Of a DNA stretch of 64,000 bases, positions 26,992-36,800 are shown piece by piece. A program made the position numbers and the translations under genes. The DNA comes from Pseudomonadota bacterium. Lineage in GTDB: Bacteria; Pseudomonadota; Gammaproteobacteria; Burkholderiales; Casimicrobiaceae. The notes beneath the pieces are model-generated. The model saw only the letters and a program-made list of their open reading frames with translations. It was not told the DNA's origin and did no database searches. The first letter of the stretch is position 1. Each line of letters starts with the position of its first letter. The DNA is taken from NCBI GenBank assembly GCA_018241745.1, contig JAFEDG010000150.1, forward strand, positions 1 to 64,000. Reading direction: 5' to 3'.

Positions 26992-28422
26992 TCAACGCAG
27001 GGCGCCGTTGCGCGCCGCCGCCTCCTTGTAGAGTTCGCGGAACGTGCGGCCCGCAGGCGCGGGCATGTCGCGTTCGTCGGTCCAGCCGGCGCCGAAGCCG
27101 AGTGGCAGCTTGCGGATCATGCCCCGCGCGCCCCCGAGCCGATGCAGGTGGCGTACGCCGATCCGCGACGCCCACCCATACAGCGCCGGGCGCTGCGCGA
27201 ACCACGACCACAGCTTGAGGCCCGCGCGTTCGTGCCAGGGCCGCATGCCGCCTTCGAATTCCTTCTCCCGCAGCTTGCGCTGCAGGTCCGGCAAGGGGAT
27301 GCGCACCGGGCACACGATGCCGCACTGGTTGCACAGCGTCGATGCCTGCGGCAGGTCCGGCGCGTTCTCGAGGCCGACGTACATTGGCGTCAGGATCGAG
27401 CCGATCGGGCCGGGATAGACCCAGCCGTACGAGTGCCCGCCCACGTTCTGGTAGACCGGGCAATGGTTCATGCACGCGCCGCAGCGGATGCAGCGCAGTG
27501 CCTCCTTGACGTCGCTCGCGAGCACCGACGTGCGGCCGCTGTCGACGACGATGAAGTACATGTGCTCGGCGCCGTGGAACTCGCCGTCGCCCTTGACGCC
27601 CGTCAGCACGTCGACGTAGTTGGAGATCGACTGCCCGGTGGCCGAGCGCGGCAGCAGTCGCATCAGCGTCGCGATGTCCTCGAGCGTAGGGACGACCTTC
27701 TCGATGCCCGAGATCGCGATGTGGACCTTGGGCAGCGTGGTGGCCAGCGTCGCGTTGCCCTCGTTGGTCACGAGCACGACGGATCCCGTCTCGGCGACGA
27801 AGAAGTTGCCGCCCGAGATGCCGATGTCCGCCGTCAGGTAGTGCTCGCGCAGCACGTGGCGCGCCTCGAGGCACAGCGCCTCGATGTCGTCCTTGCGCGG
27901 CGTGCCGTGCTTGCGCGCGAACAGCTCGGAGACTTCTTCCTTCGACTTGTGCAGCGCCGGGCCGATGATGTGCGACGGCGGCTCGTAGTCGTTGATCTGC
28001 AGGATGTACTCGCCGAGGTCGGTCTCGACGACGGTGTGGCCGGCGCCCTCCAGCGCGTGGTCGAGCGCCGACTCCTCCGACACCATCGATTTCGACTTGA
28101 TCACCTTGTGCGCGCCGTGGCGACTGGCGATTTCCAGCACGAGGCGATTGATGTCGGCGGGCGTCTCCGCCCACAGCACCGTCGCGCCACGCGCCGTTGC
28201 GTTGCGCTCGAACATCTCGAGCCACACGTCGAGCGCATCCAGGCCGCGCTGGCGCAGGTCGCGCGCGTAGTCGCGCGTCGCGTCGGCGTCGTCGAGCTCC
28301 GTCAGCGCGCGCCGGCGTGCCTCGACGAACTTGCCCTTGAACTTGACGAGGTTCTTCTGCAGCTGCGCGTCGTTGAGCTTCTCGTGCGCGCGCTCCTTGA
28401 AATGGATCGATGCGACCTGCAT
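26992..28422 (-). CDS. lutB: lactate utilization iron-sulfur protein B
   Basis: LutB/YkgF family, 476 residues. An N-terminal LUD-like region (SKSMVSEESALDHALEGAGH, SHIIGPALHKSKEEVSELF, GISGGNFFVAETGSVVLVTN) is followed by two ferredoxin-type cysteine clusters, CIRCGACMNHCPVY and CNQCGIVCPV, each able to hold a [4Fe-4S] centre. The C-terminal tail is the usual helical extension. Met at 28422 gives the standard start MQVASIHFKERA; the open frame upstream is a shadow. It carries electrons within the LutABC complex, presumably to the quinone pool. Confidence 0.95.
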   Translation of the reverse strand: MQVASIHFKERAHEKLNDAQLQKNLVKFKGKFVEARRRALTELDDADATRDYARDLRQRGLDALDVWLEMFERNATARGATVLWAETPADINRLVLEIASRHGAHKVIKSKSMVSEESALDHALEGAGHTVVETDLGEYILQINDYEPPSHIIGPALHKSKEEVSELFARKHGTPRKDDIEALCLEARHVLREHYLTADIGISGGNFFVAETGSVVLVTNEGNATLATTLPKVHIAISGIEKVVPTLEDIATLMRLLPRSATGQSISNYVDVLTGVKGDGEFHGAEHMYFIVVDSGRTSVLASDVKEALRCIRCGACMNHCPVYQNVGGHSYGWVYPGPIGSILTPMYVGLENAPDLPQASTLCNQCGIVCPVRIPLPDLQRKLREKEFEGGMRPWHERAGLKLWSWFAQRPALYGWASRIGVRHLHRLGGARGMIRKLPLGFGAGWTDERDMPAPAGRTFRELYKEAAARNGALR

Positions 28423-28451
28423 AGTCTCGGTCCTCCCCGGCGCTGTGGGCT

Positions 28452-29189
28452 CTAGCGGGCCTTGCCGTCGCCCGCCAGCACCTCGGCCACGTGCAGCACG
28501 CGCACCGTGTCGCCGCGGCGGCGCAAGCGTCCCTCGACGTTCAGCATGCAGCCGACGTCGCCCATGACGACGGCGTCGACGCCCGCCGTCACGATGTGCT
28601 GGCACTTGTTGTCGGCCAGCCGCGACGAGATCTCGCCGAACTTGATCGAGAACGTACCTCCGAAGCCGCAACAGGTCTCGGGCTCGGCCATCTCCTTGAC
28701 CGCGAGGCCGTCGACGCCCGCGAGCAGGGCGCGCGGCTGCGCCTTGACGCCCATTTCGCGCAAGCCCGCGCAGCAATCGTGGTACGCGATCGTGCCCGCA
28801 AACGTCCCGGGGACCGCGTCGGCGCGCATCTTCAGCACGTCCACGAGGAATTGCGTCAGCTCGTAGGTCCTGGCGGCCAGCGCCTTCGCACGTTCCGCGT
28901 AAGCCGGGTCGTCGCGCAGCACGTCCGCATAGTGCGTGCGCAGCATTCCGCTGCAGGATCCGGACGGTGCGACGACGTAGTCGCAGTCGTCGAATTCATC
29001 GACGAGCTTGCGGGCAAGGCTTGCGGCATCCGCGCGGTCGCCGCTGTTGTACGCCGGCTGCCCGCAGCAGGTCTGCGCGGGCGGCACGACCACCGTGGCG
29101 CCCGCGCGCTCGAGCAGCTCGAGCGCGGCGAACCCGACGCGCGGGCGCATCAGGTCGACGAGGCAGGTGACGAGGAGACCGACGCGCAT
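28452..29189 (-). CDS. lutA: lactate utilization protein A (CCG domain, heterodisulfide reductase-like)
   Basis: LutA/YkgE family, 245 residues, with two cysteine-rich CCG repeats: TCCGQPAYNSGD near the N terminus and ETCCGFGGTFSIKFGEIS later, with YHDCCAGLREMGV between. Such repeats bind iron-sulfur clusters in heterodisulfide reductase-like subunits. It is first of the lut group and begins 26 bases after nuoN, on the same strand. It could therefore be read partly from the complex I operon, though a local promoter is not excluded. Confidence 0.94.
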   Translation of the reverse strand: MRVGLLVTCLVDLMRPRVGFAALELLERAGATVVVPPAQTCCGQPAYNSGDRADAASLARKLVDEFDDCDYVVAPSGSCSGMLRTHYADVLRDDPAYAERAKALAARTYELTQFLVDVLKMRADAVPGTFAGTIAYHDCCAGLREMGVKAQPRALLAGVDGLAVKEMAEPETCCGFGGTFSIKFGEISSRLADNKCQHIVTAGVDAVVMGDVGCMLNVEGRLRRRGDTVRVLHVAEVLAGDGKAR

Positions 29190-29214
29190 GGGGACTCCCG
29201 GGGGGACGCCGCGG

Positions 29215-30663
29215 TCAGAAGTGGGACTGCGTCAGCGCAATGGCGCACAAGCCCACGAGCGGCTGTGGGAACACGCCAAGCAGCAGCAGCAGGAGCCCGT
29301 TCACCGACAGCAGCACGCGGGCGTCGCCCCGGGCCTCGATCGGGCCTTCGCCCACCGGGGCGTCGAAGTACATCAGCTTGACCACGCGCAGGTAGTAGAA
29401 CGCGCCGACCAGCGACGTGACCACCGACACGACCGCAAGCCAGATGAAGCCCTGGTTGACCGCTGCCTCGATCACCGAGAACTTGGCGATGAAGCCGATC
29501 GTCGGCGGCAGGCCGGCCAGCGAGAACATCACGACCAGCATGATGAAGGCCCACCACGGGGAACGCTGGTTGAGGCCCTTGAAGTCGTCCAGCGTGTCGC
29601 ATTCGAAGCCACGTCGCGACAGCAGCAGCACGACGCCGAACGACGCGACGCTCGTCAGCACATAGGAGATCGCGTAGAACATCGCCGCCGAGTAGCCGCC
29701 TCGTTCCGCGGTCAGGAAGCCCATCAGCATGTAGCCCATGTTCGCGATCGTCGAATACGCGAGCATCCGCTTGATGTTGGTCTGCGCGATGGCGATGACG
29801 TTGCCGAGCACCATCGACAGCACGGACAACACGACCAGCATGCTCTGCCAGTCGAGCTCCACGCCCTTCAGCGAGCCGGGGAGGATGCGCAGCGCGAACG
29901 CGAACGCGGCGAGCTTGGGGGCCGTCCCGATGAGCAGCGTGATCGGCGTCGGCGCCCCCTCGTACACGTCCGGCACCCACATGTGGTAAGGCGCGACACC
30001 GAGCTTGAACCCGATGCCGGACACGACGAACACGAGGCCGAACACGAGCAGCAGCCGTGCCTGCGGGCCGACCGTCAGCGAGGCCTCGGCGACGCGGTCC
30101 AGCATCAGCGAGCCGGTGGCGCCGTAGATCATCGACATGCCGTACAGCAGCATGCCGGACGCCAGCGCGCCCAGTACGAAATATTTCATCGCGGCTTCGG
30201 CCGGCTGCGGGCGGTCGCGCCACATGGCCACCATCGCGTACAGCGACAGCGACTGCAGCTCGAGGCCCAGGTACAGCGTCAGGAAGCTCGCCGAGCCGAT
30301 CATCACCATCATGCCCAGCAGCGCGAACAGCGTCAGCACGAAGGTCTCGGCCTTGAACAGGCCGCGGGCGACGAAGTACTGGCGGCCGTAGACGAGCATC
30401 AACGCGACGGCGACGATGGCGACCAGCTTCAGCAGATCGGCCATGTTGTCGTCGATGATCATGCCGTGGAAAGCCGTCACCGGTTCCTCGCGCACGCCGC
30501 CGAGCACCGCGCACGCGGTGACGACCAGCGTGAGCTGCGTGAGCCAGTAGCTGACGTGGCGGCGCGACTCGTCGATGAACAGGTCGACGACCAGGATGAA
30601 GCACGCGGCCGCGAGCAGGATGATCTCGGGCAGCGCGGTGGCGACGTCGGCGTGGAAGTTCAT
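29215..30663 (-). CDS. nuoN: NADH-quinone oxidoreductase subunit N
   Basis: Antiporter-like proton-pumping membrane subunit of complex I, 482 residues, about 14 helices. Recognisable stretches include LTLYLGLELQSLSLYAMVAM, the TM5 Glu region of this family, GIGFKLGVAPYHMWVPDVYE with the lysine and histidine of the pump path, and SIANMGYMLMGF. It is the last gene of the nuoA to nuoN order, 19 bases after nuoM. The start MNFHADVATALPE is standard for betaproteobacteria. Confidence 0.97.
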   Translation of the reverse strand: MNFHADVATALPEIILLAAACFILVVDLFIDESRRHVSYWLTQLTLVVTACAVLGGVREEPVTAFHGMIIDDNMADLLKLVAIVAVALMLVYGRQYFVARGLFKAETFVLTLFALLGMMVMIGSASFLTLYLGLELQSLSLYAMVAMWRDRPQPAEAAMKYFVLGALASGMLLYGMSMIYGATGSLMLDRVAEASLTVGPQARLLLVFGLVFVVSGIGFKLGVAPYHMWVPDVYEGAPTPITLLIGTAPKLAAFAFALRILPGSLKGVELDWQSMLVVLSVLSMVLGNVIAIAQTNIKRMLAYSTIANMGYMLMGFLTAERGGYSAAMFYAISYVLTSVASFGVVLLLSRRGFECDTLDDFKGLNQRSPWWAFIMLVVMFSLAGLPPTIGFIAKFSVIEAAVNQGFIWLAVVSVVTSLVGAFYYLRVVKLMYFDAPVGEGPIEARGDARVLLSVNGLLLLLLGVFPQPLVGLCAIALTQSHF

Positions 30664-30682
30664 GGGGCGTGGCTCGCGCAGG

Positions 30683-32152
30683 TCACAGCTTGGATTGCGC
30701 GACGTGCGCGAGAAGGTTCTCGACGGACACGTGCATGACGTCGATGAACGGCTTGGGATACAGGCCCATCGCCAGCACCGCGACGGCCAGCACGGCCAGC
30801 AGCCAGAACTCGCGCTTGCTCAGGTCCTTGAGTGCGGCGACGTTGGCATTGGCCACCGCGCCGAACATCACCCGCTTGTACATCCAGAGCGTGTACGCGG
30901 CGCCGAGGATCAGCGTCGTGGCCGCCAGGAACCCCAGCCAGAAGTTGGCCTTGACGGCAGCGAGGATGACCATGAACTCGCCGACGAAACCTGATGTGGC
31001 AGGCAGGCCCGAGTTGGCCATCGCGAACAGCATCGCGAACGCGGCGAACACCGGCATCGTGTTGACGACGCCGCCGTAATCGGCGATCAACCGCGAGTGC
31101 ATGCGGTCGTACAGCACGCCGACGCACAGGAACATCGCGGCCGACACGAAGCCGTGCGAGATCATCTGCACCAGCGCGCCCTCGGTGCCGAGCGTGCTGA
31201 ACAGGAAGAAGCCGAGCGTCACGAAGCCCATGTGCGAGATCGACGAATACGCGATCAGCTTCTTCATGTCCGCCTGCACGAGCGCGACGAGCCCGATATA
31301 CACGACGGCGACCAGCGACAGCGTGATGACGAACGGCGCCAGGTAGTGGCTCGCGTCCGGCACGATGGGCAGGATGAAGCGGACGAAGCCGTACGCGCCC
31401 AGCTTCAGCGTGATGGCCGCCAGCACGACCGAGCCGCCGGTCGGGGCCTCGACGTGCGCATCCGGCAGCCACGTGTGGACCGGCCACATCGGCACCTTGA
31501 CCGCGAATGCCATGAAGAACGCGACGAACAGCAGGATCTGCGTCGACATCGCGAGCGGCAACTTGTGCCAGTCGAGGATGGCGAACGACTGCGACGCGTT
31601 GTACAGGTAGATGAGCGCCACCAGCATCAGCAGCGAGCCCAGCAGCGTGTACAGGAAGAACTTGATGGCCGCGTAGACGCGGTTGGGGCCGCCCCAGATG
31701 CCGATGATCAGGTACATCGGGATCAGCATCGCCTCGAAGAACATGTAGAACAGCACGCCGTCGAGCGACGCGAACGTGCCGTTGATCAGGCCCGACATGA
31801 TCAGGAACGCGGCCATGTACTGCGCGACGCGCTTCTCGATGACGACCCAACCCGCCCACACGACGAGCACGGTGACGAAGCTGTTGAGCAGGATGAACGG
31901 CATCGAGAGCCCGTCGACGCCGAGCTCGTAGTGGATGTCGAAGCGCGGGATCCACTCGTAGCTCTCGACGAACTGCATCGCGGCCGTCGTCGTGTCGAAG
32001 TGCGCGTACAGCGGCAGCGTGACGAGGAAGCCGGCGACGGCGCCGATCAGCGCGATCCAGCGGGCCTGGGCGGCGTCGCGGTCGCTGCCGACGACCAGCG
32101 TCGCACAGCCGGCCACGATGGGCACGAAGATGGCGAGCGAGAGCAGGTGCAT
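30683..32152 (-). CDS. nuoM: NADH-quinone oxidoreductase subunit M
   Basis: Antiporter-like subunit of complex I, 489 residues. Diagnostic parts are FDIHYELGVDGLSMPFILLN, the conserved Glu in FFEAMLIPMYLIIGIWGGPN, the pump lysine and His in KVPMWPVHTWLPDAHVEAPT, and SSISHMGFVTLGFFLFS. It lies 16 bases after nuoL and 19 before nuoN. Length is typical. Confidence 0.97.
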   Translation of the reverse strand: MHLLSLAIFVPIVAGCATLVVGSDRDAAQARWIALIGAVAGFLVTLPLYAHFDTTTAAMQFVESYEWIPRFDIHYELGVDGLSMPFILLNSFVTVLVVWAGWVVIEKRVAQYMAAFLIMSGLINGTFASLDGVLFYMFFEAMLIPMYLIIGIWGGPNRVYAAIKFFLYTLLGSLLMLVALIYLYNASQSFAILDWHKLPLAMSTQILLFVAFFMAFAVKVPMWPVHTWLPDAHVEAPTGGSVVLAAITLKLGAYGFVRFILPIVPDASHYLAPFVITLSLVAVVYIGLVALVQADMKKLIAYSSISHMGFVTLGFFLFSTLGTEGALVQMISHGFVSAAMFLCVGVLYDRMHSRLIADYGGVVNTMPVFAAFAMLFAMANSGLPATSGFVGEFMVILAAVKANFWLGFLAATTLILGAAYTLWMYKRVMFGAVANANVAALKDLSKREFWLLAVLAVAVLAMGLYPKPFIDVMHVSVENLLAHVAQSKL

Positions 32153-32168
32153 GCCTTGTCCGCTCCCG

Positions 32169-34232
32169 TCAGAACCGCACGACCCACCACGTCAGCAGCG
32201 CGAAGACGCCGATGATCATGGTGAACGCGTAGTGATACACGTAGCCGGTCTGCAGGTGGCGCAGCAGCTGCGACGCCCAGCCGACAACCTTGGCGGTGCC
32301 GTTGACGACGATGCCGTCGATGATCGTGCGGTCGCCGACCGTCGACGCGATGCGGCCGAGCTTGCGGGCGCCGTCCGCGAACAGGTACACGTACAGCTTG
32401 TCGATGTAGTAAGCATTGTCGAGCAGCGTGTACAGCTTGCCGGCGCCCGCCTTGATCCGCGCCGGCAGCGCCGGGTTGACGAGATAGCAGTACCAGGCCG
32501 CGACGATGCCCGAGATCGCGAGCCAGAACGGCACGCTGGCAAGCCCGTGGACGATGAACGGGACGACGCCGTGCCACTCCTCCTTCATCTCGCCGATCAC
32601 GGCGTGCGACTCGTGGACGACGATCGCGTTGCCGAAGAAGTTGCCGAACAGCATCGGCTCGATGTATGCCCAGCCGGTGAAGATCGACGGGATGGCCAGC
32701 AGGATCAGCGGGACCGTCACCACCCATGGCGACTCGTGCGGCGGGCCGCCGTGGTGGTCGTCGTGCGCGTCGGGCTCGGTGCCCGCCTGCGTGGCGAGCT
32801 CCGTGACCGGGTCGCTGTGGTCCGCCGCCGCATGGGCGTGGTCGTCGTGGGCGTGGTCGGCATGGCCCGCCGTGTCGAAGCGCGGCGTGCCGTGGAACGC
32901 GAGGAACAGCATCCGGAACGAGTAGAACGCGGTGACGAACACGCCGCACATGACGGCGAAGTACGCATAGCCGTGGCCGCCGATGTGCGACATCGAGACC
33001 GCCTCGATGATCGCGTCCTTCGAGAAGAAGCCGGCGAACGGCGGGATGCCGGCCAGCGCCAGCGAGCCGATCACCGCCGTGATGTATGTGATCGGCATGT
33101 ACTTGCGCAACCCGCCCATCTTGCGCAGGTCCTGCTCGTGGTGCATCGCGATGATCACCGAACCGGCGCCGAGGAACAGCAGTGCCTTGAAGAATGCATG
33201 GGTCATCAGGTGGAAGATCGCGGCAGAGTACGCGGAGACGCCGAGCGCCACCGTCATGTAACCGAGCTGCGACAGCGTCGAATAGGCGACGACGCGCTTG
33301 ATGTCGTTCTGCACGATGCCGAGGAACGCCATGAACAGCGCCGTCGTGGCGCCGATCACCGTGACAAACGACAGCGCGGCGTCGGACAGCTCGAACAGCG
33401 GGCTCATCCGTGCGACCATGAAGATGCCGGCCGTCACCATCGTCGCCGCGTGGATCAGCGCGGAGATCGGCGTCGGGCCTTCCATCGAGTCCGGGAGCCA
33501 CACGTGCAGCGGCACCTGGGCGCTCTTGCCCATCGCGCCGATGAACAGGCAGATGCAGATGGCGGACATCAGCAGCGCGGCGTGGCCGCCGCCCAGGTTC
33601 AGCGCGGTGTCCTTCAGCGATTCCGCGTGCGCGAACACCGGCGCGTAGTGGAGCGTGCCGAAGTACGCGAGGACGAGGCCGATGCCCAGCACGAAGCCGA
33701 AGTCGCCGACGCGGTTGACGAGGAAGGCCTTCAGGTTGGCGTAGATGGCGGTCGGCCGCGTGTACCAGAAGCCGATCAGCAGGTAGGACACGAGGCCCAC
33801 CGCTTCCCAGCCGAAGAACAGCTGCAGGAAGTTGTTGCTCATGACCAGCATGAGCATCGAGAACGTGAACAGCGAGATGTAGCTGAAGAAGCGCGTGTAG
33901 CCGGGGTCGTCGGCCATGTAGCCGATCGTGTAGACGTGGACCATCAGCGACACGAAGGTGACGACGATCATCATCGTCACCGTCAGCGGGTCGATAAGGA
34001 AGCCGACGGCAAGCTTGAGCGTGCCCGACGTCATCCACGTATAGACGTCGCCGTTGAACACATGGCCGGCCTGCACGTCGCGGAAGATCATGATCGACGC
34101 GACGAGCGCCACGGCCACGCCCAGGATGCACAGCGTGTGCGACAGCGTGCGCCCGAGCCGTGGCCCGAACAGGCCGACGATCACGGACGCGGCGAGCGGC
34201 GCCAGCGGGACGACGAGATAGAGCGGATTCAT
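32169..34232 (-). CDS. nuoL: NADH-quinone oxidoreductase subunit L
   Basis: Largest antiporter-like subunit, 687 residues, with the long C-terminal lateral helix. Visible are FGWEAVGLVSYLLIGFWYTR with the key Glu, GKSAQVPLHVWLPDSMEGPT with the pump lysine, and YSTLSQLGYMTVALG. A histidine/aspartate-rich loop, about residues 465-510 (HADHAHDDHAHAAADHSD), interrupts the C-terminal part; His-rich loops here are seen in some betaproteobacteria and are probably cytoplasmic linkers. It starts six bases after nuoK. Confidence 0.97.
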   Translation of the reverse strand: MNPLYLVVPLAPLAASVIVGLFGPRLGRTLSHTLCILGVAVALVASIMIFRDVQAGHVFNGDVYTWMTSGTLKLAVGFLIDPLTVTMMIVVTFVSLMVHVYTIGYMADDPGYTRFFSYISLFTFSMLMLVMSNNFLQLFFGWEAVGLVSYLLIGFWYTRPTAIYANLKAFLVNRVGDFGFVLGIGLVLAYFGTLHYAPVFAHAESLKDTALNLGGGHAALLMSAICICLFIGAMGKSAQVPLHVWLPDSMEGPTPISALIHAATMVTAGIFMVARMSPLFELSDAALSFVTVIGATTALFMAFLGIVQNDIKRVVAYSTLSQLGYMTVALGVSAYSAAIFHLMTHAFFKALLFLGAGSVIIAMHHEQDLRKMGGLRKYMPITYITAVIGSLALAGIPPFAGFFSKDAIIEAVSMSHIGGHGYAYFAVMCGVFVTAFYSFRMLFLAFHGTPRFDTAGHADHAHDDHAHAAADHSDPVTELATQAGTEPDAHDDHHGGPPHESPWVVTVPLILLAIPSIFTGWAYIEPMLFGNFFGNAIVVHESHAVIGEMKEEWHGVVPFIVHGLASVPFWLAISGIVAAWYCYLVNPALPARIKAGAGKLYTLLDNAYYIDKLYVYLFADGARKLGRIASTVGDRTIIDGIVVNGTAKVVGWASQLLRHLQTGYVYHYAFTMIIGVFALLTWWVVRF

Positions 34233-34238
34233 CGGCCG

Positions 34239-34559
34239 TCAGCCCTTCAGCTCGTCGAGGTCCTCGACGTTGATCGAGCCCACGTTGCGGAACAGCAGCA
34301 CGAGGATCGCGAGTCCGATCGCGGATTCCGCCGCAGCCACCGTCAGGATGAAGAACACGAACACCTGCCCCGCCATGTCGCCGAGGTAGTGCGCGAACGC
34401 GATGAAGTTCAAGTTGACGGCGAGCAGCATCAGCTCGATCGCCATCAGGATCATGATCACGTTCTTCCGGTTGAGGAAGATCCCGGCGACGCTGATCGCG
34501 AACAGGATCGCGCCCAACACGAGGTAGTGCGCCAGGGTCGGCGCGGAGAGGAAGGCCAC
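34239..34559 (-). CDS. nuoK: NADH-quinone oxidoreductase subunit K
   Basis: Three-helix membrane subunit, 106 residues, with the buried glutamates in [19 protein letters not shown] and [20 protein letters not shown] that take part in proton transfer. The start appears to be GTG at 34559; the conserved [14 protein letters not shown] begins nine residues later. It sits 16 bases after nuoJ. Length is near the usual 101 residues. Confidence 0.96.
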   Translation of the reverse strand: MAFLSAPTLAHYLVLGAILFAISVAGIFLNRKNVIMILMAIELMLLAVNLNFIAFAHYLGDMAGQVFVFFILTVAAAESAIGLAILVLLFRNVGSINVEDLDELKG

Positions 34560-34575
34560 GGCGGCTCTTTCGCGG

Positions 34576-35232
34576 TCAGCGCGGAGGTTGCGGTTGGGGG
34601 GACGCGGCGGCGGCCACGGGTTCGGGGGGCGCCGGCGGCGGCGCTACCGGCTCGCTCGCCACGTTGACGAGGCGCACGCGATCCTTGGCGCGCGCCTTCA
34701 CCTGGACGCCCGGGTCCTGATAGCGCGTTTCCTTGCGGCGGCGGTGCGTCAGCGCAATGGCGGCGATGATCGCCACGAGCAGGATCACCGCCGCGAGTTC
34801 GAACGGGTAGAGGTACTCCGTGTACAGCACCAGGCCCAGCGCCTGCGTGTTGGTGGGGCCTTGCGGCGCCGGCGCGATGCCGACGGTGCCGAGGCCGTCG
34901 CCGATCAGCACGACCGCCATTTCCAGCAGCACGAGCACGCCGACGGCGCCCGCCAGCGGCACGTAGCTCCTGAACTGCGCGCGCAGGTCGTCGAAGTTGA
35001 TGTCCAGCATCATCACGACGAACAGGAACAGCACCATGACCGCGCCGACGTAGACGAGCACCAGCGCGATGGCCAGGAACTCGGCGCGCAACAGCAGCCA
35101 GATGGCCGATGCGGTGAAGAAGCACAGCACGAGCCACAACGCCGCCTGCACGGGGTTGCGCGTCGTGATGACGCGAAAGCCCGCGAAGACAAGGATGGCG
35201 GCGAACGCCCAGAAGACGAGGGTCTCGAACAT
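34576..35232 (-). CDS. nuoJ: NADH-quinone oxidoreductase subunit J
   Basis: Membrane subunit of 218 residues with five helices, including [19 protein letters not shown], the helix that links electron transfer to proton movement in complex I. The C terminus carries a basic then Pro/Ala-rich tail of about 45 residues ([18 protein letters not shown]) that is probably unstructured and not needed for the fold. It begins six bases after nuoI. Confidence 0.96.
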   Translation of the reverse strand: MFETLVFWAFAAILVFAGFRVITTRNPVQAALWLVLCFFTASAIWLLLRAEFLAIALVLVYVGAVMVLFLFVVMMLDINFDDLRAQFRSYVPLAGAVGVLVLLEMAVVLIGDGLGTVGIAPAPQGPTNTQALGLVLYTEYLYPFELAAVILLVAIIAAIALTHRRRKETRYQDPGVQVKARAKDRVRLVNVASEPVAPPPAPPEPVAAAASPQPQPPR

Positions 35233-35238
35233 GGGGGT

Positions 35239-35730
35239 CTAGCGGTAGCGCGCGTCCTCGGCGCGGTCGGCGGCGATCTGCGCCTCGTACCGGTCGCCAA
35301 CGGCCAGCAGCATGTCCTTCGTGTAATAGAGGTCGCCGCGGCGTTCGCCGTGGTACTCGAGCACGCGCGTCTCGACGATCGAGTCGACCGGGCAGCTCTC
35401 CTCGCAGAAGCCACAGAAGATGCACTTGGTGAGGTCGATGTCGTAGCGCGTCGTGCGCCGCGTGCCGTCGGCGCGCTGGTCCGATTCGATCGTGATCGCC
35501 AGCGCCGGGCACACCGCCTCGCACAGCTTGCACGCGATGCAGCGCTCCTCGCCATTCGGGTAGCGGCGCAGCGCATGCAGGCCGCGGAAGCGCGGCGACT
35601 GCGGCGTCTTCTCCTCCGGGAACTGCACGGTGACCTTGCGCGCGAACAGGTGCTTGCCCGTCAGCCGCATGCCCCGGAACAGCTCCAGCAGGAACCAGGT
35701 CTTGAAGAAATCGCGTACGCGTTCGCTCAT
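35239..35730 (-). CDS. nuoI: NADH-quinone oxidoreductase subunit I
   Basis: Peripheral-arm ferredoxin-like subunit, 163 residues, carrying the two [4Fe-4S] clusters N6a and N6b. Both cysteine motifs are intact: [16 protein letters not shown] and [16 protein letters not shown]. The N terminus is the amphipathic anchor starting [20 protein letters not shown]. It passes electrons from NuoG towards NuoB. Confidence 0.98.
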   Translation of the reverse strand: MSERVRDFFKTWFLLELFRGMRLTGKHLFARKVTVQFPEEKTPQSPRFRGLHALRRYPNGEERCIACKLCEAVCPALAITIESDQRADGTRRTTRYDIDLTKCIFCGFCEESCPVDSIVETRVLEYHGERRGDLYYTKDMLLAVGDRYEAQIAADRAEDARYR

Positions 35731-35743
35731 CGCTCGCCTCGCC

Positions 35744-36796
35744 TCAATGGAACAGCCACGCGAAGCGCGTCTGCATCATCGCGCCGATGAACACGATCCA
35801 CACGAGCGTCACCGGGATGAACACCTTCCAGCCCAGCCGCATGATCTGGTCGTAGCGGTAGCGCGGGAACGTCGCGCGCACCCACAGGAAGATGAAGATC
35901 ACGAACGACAGCTTGATCGCGAGCCACAGGAAGCCGTCGCCCAGCAGGCCGCCCGCGACGTTGTTCAGGAACGGGAACGGCGCCGACCAGCCGCCCATGA
36001 ACATCGTCGCCGCGAGCGCGGCGATCAGGAACATGTTCATGTACTCGGCCAGGAAGAACACGGCGAACGCGACGCCCGAGTACTCGACGTGGAAGCCGGC
36101 GACGATTTCCGACTCGCCTTCCGCCACGTCGAACGGATGGCGGTTGGTTTCCGCGATGCCCGCGACGACGTAGACGACGAACAGCGGCAGCAAAGGCCAT
36201 GCGTACCAGTGCAGGATGCCGCCTTCCTGGCCGCGGACGATGTCGGTCAGGTTGAGGCTGTTGGCCGCCATCAGCACGCCGACCAGCGCGAAGCCCATCG
36301 CGATCTCGTAGCTGACGATCTGCGCCGCCGAGCGCAGCGCACCCAGGAACGCGTACTTGGAGTTGGACGCCCAGCCGGCAAGGATGACGCCGTAGACGCC
36401 GATCGACGTCATCGCCAGCAGGTACAGGAGGCCCGCGTTGACGTTGGCGAGTACCGCCTGCGGCGCGAACGGGATCACCGCCCACGCGGCGACGGCCGGC
36501 GCGATCGACAGTACCGGCGCGATGAAGAACAGGTACTTGTTGGCGCCCGTCGGGACGATGACTTCCTTCAGGAGCAGCTTCAGCACGTCGGCGAACGGCT
36601 GCAGCAGGCCTGCGGGACCGACGCGGTTGGGGCCGATGCGCACCTGCATGTAGCCGATGACCTTGCGCTCGATGAACGTCAGGTACGCAACGCCCAAAAT
36701 CAGCGGCACCAGGATGCAGACGATCTTGACGAGCGTCCACACCGGCAGCCACACGGGCCCGAGCAGGTTCTGGCCGAACGTCGTGACGGCGTCCAT
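35744..36796 (-). CDS. nuoH: NADH-quinone oxidoreductase subunit H
   Basis: Quinone-site membrane subunit, 350 residues, eight or so helices. Diagnostic segments are [31 protein letters not shown], the acidic loop [20 protein letters not shown] and [20 protein letters not shown]. The many conserved glutamates of the E-channel are present. It starts four bases after nuoG. Confidence 0.98.
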   Translation of the reverse strand: MDAVTTFGQNLLGPVWLPVWTLVKIVCILVPLILGVAYLTFIERKVIGYMQVRIGPNRVGPAGLLQPFADVLKLLLKEVIVPTGANKYLFFIAPVLSIAPAVAAWAVIPFAPQAVLANVNAGLLYLLAMTSIGVYGVILAGWASNSKYAFLGALRSAAQIVSYEIAMGFALVGVLMAANSLNLTDIVRGQEGGILHWYAWPLLPLFVVYVVAGIAETNRHPFDVAEGESEIVAGFHVEYSGVAFAVFFLAEYMNMFLIAALAATMFMGGWSAPFPFLNNVAGGLLGDGFLWLAIKLSFVIFIFLWVRATFPRYRYDQIMRLGWKVFIPVTLVWIVFIGAMMQTRFAWLFH

Positions 36797-36800
36797 CGCG

